NCBI GenBank assembly: GCA_963817395.1
Contig: CAWFOC010000008.1
Span: 1-64,000, forward strand
Direction of reading: 5' to 3'
DNA from: CAWGYQ01 sp963817395
GTDB lineage: Bacteria > Acidobacteriota > Vicinamibacteria > Vicinamibacterales > CAVPJW01
DNA length: 64,000 nucleotides
Part shown: piece after piece, positions 17,073 to 24,904 of the stretch
How positions within the stretch are numbered: position 1 is the first letter of the stretch
How the letters are laid out: every line of letters starts with the position of its first letter
Program-made: the position numbers and the translations under genes
Notes under the pieces: generated by a model
Seen by the model: only the letters and a program-made list of their open reading frames with translations
Databases searched by the model: none
Told to the model about the DNA's origin: nothing

Positions 17073-17570
17073 ATGCTGATGGCCCGCGTCCATGTCATGG
17101 CGGCGGTTGCGGCCCTGGCTCTAGGAAGTTCGTCCTGTGGAGGCGCGCCAATTAACCTGGCCCAGTCGCTGCAGGTCTTTGATGTCAGCTCAGGCTGGTA
17201 CGACGCGGGCATTGTCGAAGGTTACAAGAACAAGCTCGTTCCCAGCCTCACGCTCCGGCTCAGAAACGCTGGACAGGCCCTCGGGGGCAGCGTGCAGCTC
17301 AATGCCGTGTTCCGCCGGGTCGGCGAGGCGGAGGAGTGGGGAAGCGCGCTGATTCGCGCGATTGGACCCGAGGGGCTCGCCTCCGGCGCGGAAACGCCGC
17401 CCGTTCTCCTCAGATCCGACCTCGGGTACACAGGCACTGATCCACGCGATCGACTGCTCAACAACCGGCTATTCGTCGACGCCCGCGTCGAGCTGTTCGC
17501 CAAGCACGGCTCGGCCCAGTGGGTGAGGCTCGCCGAGTATCGCATCGAGCGTCGCCTGCTGACCGACTGA
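17073..17570 (+). CDS. Small lipoprotein of unknown function
   Basis: A 165-residue protein with a signal peptide ending in a lipobox-like G-S-S-S-C at about residues 18-22, so probably a lipoprotein. The mature part is beta-rich (L-T-L-R-L-R-N-A-G, V-Q-L-N-A-V-F-R-R) and could be an immunoglobulin-like or DUF-type sandwich; I do not recognise the family. It is the fourth gene of the sigma/anti-sigma operon and overlaps the permease start by one base (TGATG). TAAGAT sits seven bases before the ATG and could allow a leaderless transcript. Confidence 0.7.
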   Translation: MLMARVHVMAAVAALALGSSSCGGAPINLAQSLQVFDVSSGWYDAGIVEGYKNKLVPSLTLRLRNAGQALGGSVQLNAVFRRVGEAEEWGSALIRAIGPEGLASGAETPPVLLRSDLGYTGTDPRDRLLNNRLFVDARVELFAKHGSAQWVRLAEYRIERRLLTD

Positions 17571-18955
17571 TGGCTGCCCAGCCCATCGCCGCCCCTGCAC
17601 CCCGCCAGCTTCAACGCCGGCTCGGTCCGCTCGACTCTGCGGCCATCGTCGTGTCCAACGTCATCGGCGGGGGCATCTTCATTACGCCGGTCTTCATCGC
17701 CAGCACGGCGCCGCACCCGCTGGCCATGCTCGGGGCGTGGCTGGTCGGCGGACTGCTCGCGTTTGCGGGTGCCATGGCGTACGCCGAGCTGGCCGCGCAC
17801 CGTCCGCGTGCCGGTGGCGAGTATGTCTATCTGCGCGCGGCATTCGGACCGCTTCCCGCCTTCCTCACGGGGTGGACGTCGTTTGTCGCCGGCTTCTCCG
17901 GCGCCATCGCGGTCAGCGCTCTCGGGCTGGCGACCTACCTTGGCCGATTCATTCCGGCCGCCGCCGACACGACGCCGCTCTTGACCATTCCGCTGCTGTT
18001 CATCGAGCTGACCGTGTCGCGCACGTCACTCGTGGCGCTGCTCGTCGTGGCCCTGCTGAGCCTCGTCCACATCCGCGGGCTCGGTCCCGGCCGTCTGGTC
18101 CAGAACTCGCTGGCGATCGTGAAGGTTTCGGCGCTGGTCGCGTTCGTGTGCCTGGGCTTCGCGCTCGGCAGCGGATCGACCGCCAATTTCACACGAGGCG
18201 AATCGGTCACGACGGCCGGCTGGTTGCTCGCCCTGGTTCCGGTGATGTTCAGCTATTCGGGCTGGAACGCTGCGGCCTATGTCGCCGAGGAAATTCGAGA
18301 TCCGGGCCGCAACCTGCCGATTGCGCTCGGCCTCGGGACGCTTGCGGTCGTCGCCATCTACCTGGCGCTCAATCTCCTCTATCTCTATGCGATGCCGGTG
18401 ACCGATCTGGCGGCTCTCAAGACCGGCGTCGTGGATGCGACCGCCGAGCGGCTCTTCGGTTTCGTGGCCGCCGACGCGCTGGCCGCCTTCACCGTCATCA
18501 GCATCGCGGCCAGCATCAGCGCCATGGTCCTCGCCGGACCGCGCGTGTACTTCGCGATGGCACGCGACGGCATTTTCTTTCCGGCAGCCGCACAGGTGCA
18601 CGGGCGGTTCCACACGCCGGCCGTGGCAATCGTGTGTCAGGCACTCTGGAGCGGCGTGCTGATCCTGTCGGGCACGCTGTCACAGCTGGTCAACTACACA
18701 GGCTTTGCCGTGGTGCTCTTTGCGGGCATCGCGGTGCTTTCGCTCTTCGTGTTCAGGGTGCGCGACAGCTCGCCGCGGCCCTTCAGCACCTGGGGGTATC
18801 CGGTCGTCCCGGCAATCTTCGTCGTCTCGTGCGCCGTGATGGTGGTGAACGAGCTCTGGCGCAGCCCCGGGACCTCGGGGGCCGGCCTGCTCATCATCGC
18901 CGCCGGCATTCCCTTCTACTACCTGTTCAAGCGAAGGATACCCCGCAGCAGCTAG
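17570..18955 (+). CDS. APC superfamily amino acid permease
   Basis: Secondary transporter of 461 residues with about 12 predicted membrane helices. The first helix has the APC signature V-V-S-N-V-I-G-G-G-I-F; the conserved cytoplasmic stretch AELAAHRPRAGGEYVYL follows, and the helix 6 region contains Y-S-G-W-N-A-A-A-Y-V-A-E-E-I. The ATG at 17570 overlaps the stop of the lipoprotein gene. The substrate cannot be inferred. A second, distinct APC permease lies at 58610-60013. Confidence 0.87.
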   Translation: MAAQPIAAPAPRQLQRRLGPLDSAAIVVSNVIGGGIFITPVFIASTAPHPLAMLGAWLVGGLLAFAGAMAYAELAAHRPRAGGEYVYLRAAFGPLPAFLTGWTSFVAGFSGAIAVSALGLATYLGRFIPAAADTTPLLTIPLLFIELTVSRTSLVALLVVALLSLVHIRGLGPGRLVQNSLAIVKVSALVAFVCLGFALGSGSTANFTRGESVTTAGWLLALVPVMFSYSGWNAAAYVAEEIRDPGRNLPIALGLGTLAVVAIYLALNLLYLYAMPVTDLAALKTGVVDATAERLFGFVAADALAAFTVISIAASISAMVLAGPRVYFAMARDGIFFPAAAQVHGRFHTPAVAIVCQALWSGVLILSGTLSQLVNYTGFAVVLFAGIAVLSLFVFRVRDSSPRPFSTWGYPVVPAIFVVSCAVMVVNELWRSPGTSGAGLLIIAAGIPFYYLFKRRIPRSS

Positions 18956-18964
18956 CGGTCCGGT

Positions 18965-19354
18965 CTACTGGCGGCCTCCTGGGCCGTTCCCTGTGTTCAG
19001 AAGCGCCCACCAGGTTACCAGCGCCAGCAATCCGTCACTGGCCGCGAAGACGAGAAATGAGGCGGGCGATTGCCGCAGAAAATAGTCGGCGACGAAGAAG
19101 GTTGCGCCCGCGCCCTTCAGAACCGGGCCCATGATCCACAAGTAGCCTCGATATCTGTGCGGATCGCGGAAGGGCAGCACGTAGCCCACGGCGATGGTGA
19201 TGAGAAACAGGCCGTTCAGGTCCGCATGAATCGGCGGGACCGGTTGCGGGACGCCGAACGTCGCGGCCAGGAAATCTCTGGCGAAGAGCAGGCTGACGCC
19301 GACGGCGAAGTCGTAGAGTCCTGAGATCGCCGCAATCGTCGACAGCCTGCGCAT
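18965..19354 (-). CDS. Small four-helix membrane protein, unknown
   Basis: A 129-residue protein with four hydrophobic segments (I-S-G-L-Y-D-F-A-V-G-V-S-L-L-F, G-L-F-L-I-T-I-A-V-G-Y-V-L-P, a third around W-I-M-G-P-V-L-K-G-A-G-A, and a fourth near F-A-A-S-D-G-L-L-A-L-V). Function unknown. It follows the PEGA protein gene with a 14-base gap on the same strand, so they probably form a unit. It converges on the permease with nine bases between stops. Confidence 0.7.
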   Translation of the reverse strand: MRRLSTIAAISGLYDFAVGVSLLFARDFLAATFGVPQPVPPIHADLNGLFLITIAVGYVLPFRDPHRYRGYLWIMGPVLKGAGATFFVADYFLRQSPASFLVFAASDGLLALVTWWALLNTGNGPGGRQ

Positions 19355-19368
19355 CGTGTCGCGAACGG

Positions 19369-20258
19369 TCAGGGCTTCTGCGGCTGAAGCTCGCCCTGAT
19401 AGGTGATCGTCTTGTCCCGTGGAATGCGAATGTCGAATGTCAACGTGTCGAATCCGTCCTGGCGAATCTCGACGCGGTGCGGCCCTGGCTCGAGCTCGAG
19501 GCGCTGGAACATGCCGTCGAAGCTGTCGACGGTTCCCGCGTAGTACCCGTCGACGAACACATCCGCCGATCGGGGCTTCACCTTCAGGCGCAGCCCGCCA
19601 TCGGCGGACGATTGCCCGCTACCTCCGCTGTATTCGAAGCCCGGATAGTCGTCGTATTGGGCGCCGTATTGCGCACCATAGGCGGTCCCGTAGCCAGGGT
19701 AACCCCAGAAGAACGGATCGTACAAGTAGTAGTCGGCGTTGTACGGCGAATAGCCGTACGCGTTGGACGCATACGCAAATGGATAGCCGTAAGGGTGCCG
19801 GTACCGGGAGTAGCGCGGCACCTGCGGACATGGACGGTCGGGCACGCGAGGCCCACCTGGCACGACGACACCAGTCGCGGGGCGACCGCCCCGCTCCCGT
19901 CCCGCTGACGGACCCAGCGGCACCACCCGCGTGTGCGCGGCGCTCGTCGGCGGCATCGGCTTTGGTTCGCGGCCTCGACGCGGTCGATTCGTCCGCTCGC
20001 GCCGCGGTGGCGCGCCGATTGCTGCCCGCCTTGTCACGCGGCGCGGCCGCGCGCGGTCGTGCCGTTTCCCCGGACGGCGACTTCGCGCGTGGTGCCCCGG
20101 ACGGCGACTTGCGCGCGTGGTGCAGGTGCCGCCGCGCGCGAACCCGGCTTGCCCGACTGCCGGCTCTGCGCGATTCCAGGCGTCGAGCTGGTGAGACCCC
20201 ACAACGCCACGGCTGCGAGCGCACGCGCCAGCGGTCTCGAGTGAATCCGCGGCTTCAT
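19369..20258 (-). CDS. PEGA-domain secreted protein, frameshifted N-terminal half
   Basis: The C-terminal ~60 residues form a PEGA domain (L-R-L-K-V-K-P-R-S-A-D-V-F-V-D-G-Y-Y-A-G-T-V and G-P-H-R-V-E-I-R-Q-D-G), a surface beta-sandwich module. Before it lies a Tyr/Gly/Pro-rich stretch with many Y-G-Y and Y-P repeats. The only signal peptide is in another frame: ATG at 20258, MKPRIHSRPLARALAAVALW, preceded by GAGAGG. Joining the two requires shifts inside the GC-rich Arg/Ala/Gly linker, probably near 20040-20060 and 19920-19940. The linker is low complexity, so its true frame is hard to fix. Confidence 0.75.
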
Positions 20259-20430
20259 CGTTTCGAACCTCTCAACGGCGCCCGTCGAAGAGCGTGGGCG
20301 CACGCTTCTCATGCTCACTCGAAGCAACTCCACTGCCAATGGCGAGAGGCTCTAACTCGCACGAAATGCGGATGTTCTGCCGACGCTCCGGCGATGATCG
20401 TCATCCGCAGTCTACAGTAGCGCCGCTTCC

Positions 20431-20459
20431 TTGACACCTTTCGGAGCCGCCGCTAGACT
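20431..20459 (+). promoter_or_regulatory. Strong sigma-70 promoter for hslVU
   Basis: Perfect TTGACA (20431-20436), 17-base spacer, TAGACT (20454-20459). Predicted start near 20466, 36 bases before the hslV ATG. This shows hslVU has its own promoter, independent of the distant dprA-xerC unit. Confidence 0.7.
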
Positions 20460-20501
20460 GCGAACGGAGTCGCTCCTCGACCATCTCGCCGGCCCGGCCC
20501 G

Positions 20502-21029
20502 ATGTTCCACAGCACAACCATCCTCGCAGTGCGTCATGCGAATCGTGCAGTGCTCGCCGGTGACGGCCAGGTCACCTTTGGCGCCACGATCGTCAAACAG
20601 GGCGCGCGCAAGATCCGGCGGCTCTACAATGATCGCGTGCTGGCCGGCTTTGCCGGCTCGGCGGCCGATTCCTTCGCGCTCTTCTCGCGCTTCGAAGCCA
20701 AGCTGGAGCAGTATCGCGGCAACCTCGAACGCTCGGCCGTCGAGCTCGCCAAGGACTGGCGCACGGATCGGGCGCTTCGGCGTCTCGAAGCGATGCTGGT
20801 GGTCCTCGACAAGACCTCGACGTTCCTCCTGTCGGGCACCGGCGATCTCATCGAGCCCGACGACGGGATACTGGGGATTGGGTCGGGCGGTCCATACGCG
20901 CTTGCGGCGGCGAAGGCGCTTGCGCAAACGACGGATCTCGACGCCCGGGCGATCGCGGAACGCGCCATGGCGATTGCCGCGTCGATCTGTGTCTACACCA
21001 ACACGTCGCTGACGATCGAAGAGCTCTAG
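20502..21029 (+). CDS. hslV: ATP-dependent protease subunit HslV
   Basis: Proteasome-like peptidase of 175 residues that forms the core of the HslUV protease. The mature N-terminal threonine follows a short propeptide: MFHS precedes TTILAVRH, so catalysis should use Thr5. Other family marks are VLAGDGQVTFG, RKIRRLYNDRVLAGFAGS and the GSGGPYALAAAKAL segment near the C-terminus. The stop TAG overlaps the GTG start of hslU, a coupled pair that yields both subunits together. Confidence 0.96.
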   Translation: MFHSTTILAVRHANRAVLAGDGQVTFGATIVKQGARKIRRLYNDRVLAGFAGSAADSFALFSRFEAKLEQYRGNLERSAVELAKDWRTDRALRRLEAMLVVLDKTSTFLLSGTGDLIEPDDGILGIGSGGPYALAAAKALAQTTDLDARAIAERAMAIAASICVYTNTSLTIEEL

Positions 21030-22420
21030 TGCCGATCTATCTGCCCGAAAGACTCGCCAGCCACGAATCGGGACGTCTGGGCGACGCGCTGACGCCGCGC
21101 CAGATTGTCGCCGAGCTCGACAAGTACGTCGTCGGTCAGCACAAGGCGAAACGGGCGGTCGCCATCGCGCTCAGAAACCGCATGCGCCGCCGCAAGCTGA
21201 CGAAGGAGATGGCCGAGGAAGTGGCCCCGAAGAACATCCTGATGATCGGTCCGACGGGCGTGGGGAAGACCGAGATCGCGCGCCGCCTCGCGCGGCTTGC
21301 GCAGTCGCCGTTCATCAAGGTGGAAGCCTCGAAGTTCACCGAGGTCGGCTACGTGGGCCGTGACGTCGAATCGATGGTCCGGGATCTCGTGGAGCTCGCC
21401 ATGGACATGGTGCGCGAGGAGCGGGTCGTCGAGGTGCGGGCCAAGGCCGAGCAGGCAGGCGAGGAGCGCCTGCTGGATCTGCTCCTGCCACCAGGCCGCA
21501 CCGACTCGGAGCCCGACGCCGTGGCCGCGCGCGAACAGGCGCGTCATACGCGCGAGAAATTCCGCGAGCAGCTCCGCGCGGGCCGGCTCGACGATCGATC
21601 GGTCGAGGTCGATGCCCGCGATCGGTCGTTTCCGTCTTTCGAGATCGTGTCGGGGTCGAACGTCGAGGAGATCGACATCAACATCAAGGACGCGCTGCCC
21701 GGGCTGTTTCAGGGGCGCACGAAGAAGCGCCGCCTGCCCGTCCCCGAGGCGCTGGAGCATCTCGTCCAGGAGGAGCAGCAGAAGCTGATCGACATGGAAA
21801 GCGTGGCGCGCACGGCCGTCACGCGCGTCGAGCAGACCGGGATCATCTTCGTGGACGAGATCGACAAGATCGCCGGGCGCGAGGGCGGCCACGGGCCGGA
21901 TGTGAGCCGCGAAGGCGTGCAACGCGACATCCTGCCCATCGTCGAAGGCACCACGGTCAATACCAAGCACGGCATGGTCCGCACGGATCACATCTTGTTC
22001 ATCGCAGCCGGCGCGTTTCACGTTTCGAAACCGTCCGATCTCATTCCCGAGCTCCAGGGCCGATTCCCCATCCGGGTCGAGCTCGATTCGCTCGGACGCG
22101 ACGATTTCGTGCGCATCCTCTCCGAGCCGAAGAACGCGCTTCTGAAACAGTACACGGCGCTGATGGAGACCGAAGGCGTCGAGCTCGGATTCACGGACGA
22201 AGCCATCGAGGCCATCGCGGATTTTGCGACGCTGGTGAACGAGCGCACCGAGAACATCGGCGCCCGTCGGCTTCACACGGTGATGGAGCGGCTGCTCGAC
22301 GAGATTTCGTTCGACGCGCCCGAGCTCAAAGAGACCGCGATCACGATCGATCGCCCATATGTGGAGCGCATGCTGGCCGACATCGTCAAGAACGAGGACC
22401 TGTCCCGGTATATTCTGTGA
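21029..22420 (+). CDS. hslU: HslU ATPase subunit of the HslUV protease
   Basis: AAA+ unfoldase, 463 residues, starting at a GTG overlapping the hslV stop. The N-terminal L-T-P-R-Q-I-V-x-E-L-D-K-Y-V-V-G-Q motif and Walker A GPTGVGKT (residues 74-81) are followed by the pore motif G-Y-V-G-R-D, a complete I-domain insertion, Walker B IIFVDEIDKI and the sensor region. It ends with the characteristic E-D-L-S-R-Y-I-L tail that docks into HslV. All expected parts are present. Confidence 0.97.
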   Translation: MPIYLPERLASHESGRLGDALTPRQIVAELDKYVVGQHKAKRAVAIALRNRMRRRKLTKEMAEEVAPKNILMIGPTGVGKTEIARRLARLAQSPFIKVEASKFTEVGYVGRDVESMVRDLVELAMDMVREERVVEVRAKAEQAGEERLLDLLLPPGRTDSEPDAVAAREQARHTREKFREQLRAGRLDDRSVEVDARDRSFPSFEIVSGSNVEEIDINIKDALPGLFQGRTKKRRLPVPEALEHLVQEEQQKLIDMESVARTAVTRVEQTGIIFVDEIDKIAGREGGHGPDVSREGVQRDILPIVEGTTVNTKHGMVRTDHILFIAAGAFHVSKPSDLIPELQGRFPIRVELDSLGRDDFVRILSEPKNALLKQYTALMETEGVELGFTDEAIEAIADFATLVNERTENIGARRLHTVMERLLDEISFDAPELKETAITIDRPYVERMLADIVKNEDLSRYIL

Positions 22421-24188
22421 GTTCGGAGCGGCCCCCCGAGTCAGAGCGCGTCGTTCGATCCGTCAAAGGCGGGGCCTGGCGCAGATGGTCCGCCCGGGGA
22501 GCACTGTTGCTCATCTTGGCCACGAGCGTTGTGGCGGCCTGTGGGAAGAAGGGACCGCCGCTCGCGCCGCTGGCGCGTCTACCACGCCCGCCGGCGGAAT
22601 TCACCGCCCGACGGCTCGGATCGCAGGTCTACGTTCGGTTCACGGTTCCGGAAGCCAACACCGATAACGAACAGCCCGCCACTCTCCAGGCCGTCGAGGT
22701 GTATGCGATGACCGGCAACCCGCGTACGCTCGAGGATTTCCTCGATGTGGGTACGCTGGTCGCGTCCGTCGCGGTGCGGACGCCTGCACCGCCGGCACCG
22801 CCACCTCCGGCTCCGGGGCTTCCGCCGCCACCACCGCCCCCACCGAGGCCGTACGAGCCCGGCGTCGAGCAAGGGGCGGAGGTTATCGTCTCCGAGATGC
22901 TCACGCCGGAGATGGCCACACCCGTGCTGACCAGAGCCGAGGAGCGGCTGGCGGAAGAGGCGGCGGATGCTGAGCCCTTGCCGACACCCGTTGTTCGTGG
23001 ACCGCTGCTCGGCGTGATTTCGCCGCCGCCACTGCTTCGTTACTATGTTGCGGTCGGCGTGAACCGGCGAGGCCGACACGGGCCCATCACGCCACGTGCC
23101 GGCGTTCCCCTGTCGGATCCACCAGAGTCGCCCGCCAAGCCCGCGGTCACCTACACGGCGGATGCCGTCACCGTCACGTGGACGCCGCCGGCGACCGCGC
23201 GGCGTGCCGTACAGGAGCCACAAGCTGCGCCACTTGTTGCCGCCCCGGGCGCAATCGCCGGACCGGCCGCCGCTCGAGCCGTGCCGCCAGACCCGGGCGG
23301 ACCTGGGGCGGCGACACCGGCTGGAGCACCTGCGGGCTCGGTACCGCCGAGCGCAGGCCCCGTGTCCGGCCCGCCTCCGGCGGCGACGCCTCGTGAGGCG
23401 GCACCCTCTGCTGCGCCTGGCGCTCGGCCGGTGGGCGCTGGTTCGGGAGCGGCTCCGCCGCTCGCGCCGGCCGGCGGGACGGCCGCTTCTGTCACACAAG
23501 CTGGTCAGGGCCCCGCGCCCGCAGCGGGCACGGGAATGGCGCAGCAGGCGGCGGAACTCTATTCGCGTCCGTGGTTTCAGCTGCAACCGCCGAGCACATA
23601 TAACGTGTACGACGTGACGCCGCCGGCCAGGGCAAGACGGGAACGGTCGCTCCCCCCGAGCCTGCGATCTCCGCAGATGCCACGGTGGCCGGAAGCGGGA
23701 CCGTGGTCGATCCGGCAGTGGTCGAGGCGCCATTTCCGCTCAACCAGGTGCCAGTGCCCCTGCCGACGTTCGTCGACCCGCGCGTGGTGTTCGGGTCGGA
23801 GCGGTGTTACGCCGTGCGGATGCTCGAGACGCGCGGCGGCACCGCCCGACTGGAGAGCGAGCCTTCGCCGCCCACCTGCATCAAGATCGCGGACGCGTTT
23901 GCGCCAGCCGCACCACGCTCGCTGGCGGCCGTCGCCGGCGAAAGCTCGATCAGCCTCATCTGGGAAGCCAACACGGAGGCAGACCTCGTGGGCTATACGA
24001 TCTTGCGCGGTGAAGCAGGCAGTGCCACACTTCGCCCGCTGATGACGACGCCGATCAAAGAGACGACTTTTCGAGATGACTCGGCGAAGACGGGTGTCCG
24101 GTATGTCTATGCCGTGACGGCCGTCGACAATGCCAAGCCGCCGAACGTCAGCGCCGAGTCGAACCGAGTTGAGGAAACCGCGCGCTAG
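22417..24188 (+). CDS. Large Pro/Ala-rich lipoprotein with FN3 domain, frameshifted
   Basis: Starts at a GTG overlapping the hslU stop (GTGA). A signal sequence ends in V-V-A-A-C (Cys42), and the mature N-terminus CGKKGPPLAP resembles the LptM/YifL lipoprotein motif. The middle is Pro/Ala/Gly-rich low complexity. The first frame becomes implausible after about 23620; the next frame continues as G-K-T-G-T-V-A-P-P-E-P-A-I and encodes a fibronectin type III-like domain (S-I-S-L-I-W-E-A-N, G-Y-T-I-L-R-G, R-Y-V-Y-A-V-T-A-V-D). One indel near 23620-23630 unites them into about 590 residues. A surface or periplasmic role is likely; function unknown. Confidence 0.8.
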
Positions 24189-24250
24189 CCCGGTGAGATA
24201 TGCCACGCTCGGCCGATCGTCTCGGCCGAGGACGCCGGCAGGAGGGTGCT

Positions 24251-24904
24251 ATGAAGTTGTTCGTCGATTCCGGCAGTGTGCGTGACATCGAGACACTGGC
24301 AGCCATCGGCATCATCGATGGCGTGACGACGAATCCATCGCTGCTCGCGAAAGAGAAGGGCGACTATCGTCAGATTCTCGGCGATATCTGCCGCATCGTT
24401 CAGGGACCGGTCAGCGCCGAAGTCGTCGCCACCGACCACGACGGGATGGTGCGGGAAGGCCGAGAGCTCGCCTCGATCGACGAACACATCGTCGTCAAGG
24501 TGCCGTTCGGCAAGGAGGGCGTGCGCGCGTGCCGCACGTTGTCGACCGAAGGGCTGCGCGTCAACGTGACGCTGGTGTTCTCGGCGACCCAGGCCCTGCT
24601 CGCCGCCAAGACTGGCGCCACGTTCGTGAGCCCGTTCGTCGGCCGGCTCGACGACATTGCCACCTCGGGCATGGATCTGATTGCGCAGCTCGTCGAGATC
24701 TTCGACAACTACGAGTTCCCCACCGAAGTGCTGGTCGCCAGCGTCCGGCACCCGGTGCACGTCGTCGAGGCGGCGCGTCTGGGCGCCGACATTTGTACGT
24801 GTCCCCCCACCGTCTTCGAGGCGATGTTCAAGCATCCGTTGACCGACCTCGGCCTCGAGCGCTTTCTCAAGGATTGGGAAAAGGCGCAAGCGGCCAGGGT
24901 CTAA
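24251..24904 (+). CDS. fsa: Transaldolase / fructose-6-phosphate aldolase family protein
   Basis: A 217-residue TIM-barrel class I aldolase of the short (TalC/Fsa) type. It begins MKLFVDSGSVRDIE with AGGAGG-like SD seven bases upstream; the frame's earlier ATG at 24200 lacks this. Motifs are DGVTTNPSLLAKE, the Schiff-base lysine in IVVKVPF, V-N-V-T-L-V-F-S-A-T-Q-A and SPFVGRLDDI. Members either transfer dihydroxyacetone units in the pentose phosphate pathway or cleave fructose 6-phosphate; sequence motifs alone do not decide. The stop overlaps the next start (TAATG). Confidence 0.88.
   Translation: MKLFVDSGSVRDIETLAAIGIIDGVTTNPSLLAKEKGDYRQILGDICRIVQGPVSAEVVATDHDGMVREGRELASIDEHIVVKVPFGKEGVRACRTLSTEGLRVNVTLVFSATQALLAAKTGATFVSPFVGRLDDIATSGMDLIAQLVEIFDNYEFPTEVLVASVRHPVHVVEAARLGADICTCPPTVFEAMFKHPLTDLGLERFLKDWEKAQAARV

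Noticed and set aside
20289..20309. Hairpin AGAGCGTG...CACGCTTCT as a terminator
   Set aside because: The stem is good but there is no T-run on either strand, and it lies in the leader of the PEGA gene. I left it unassigned.
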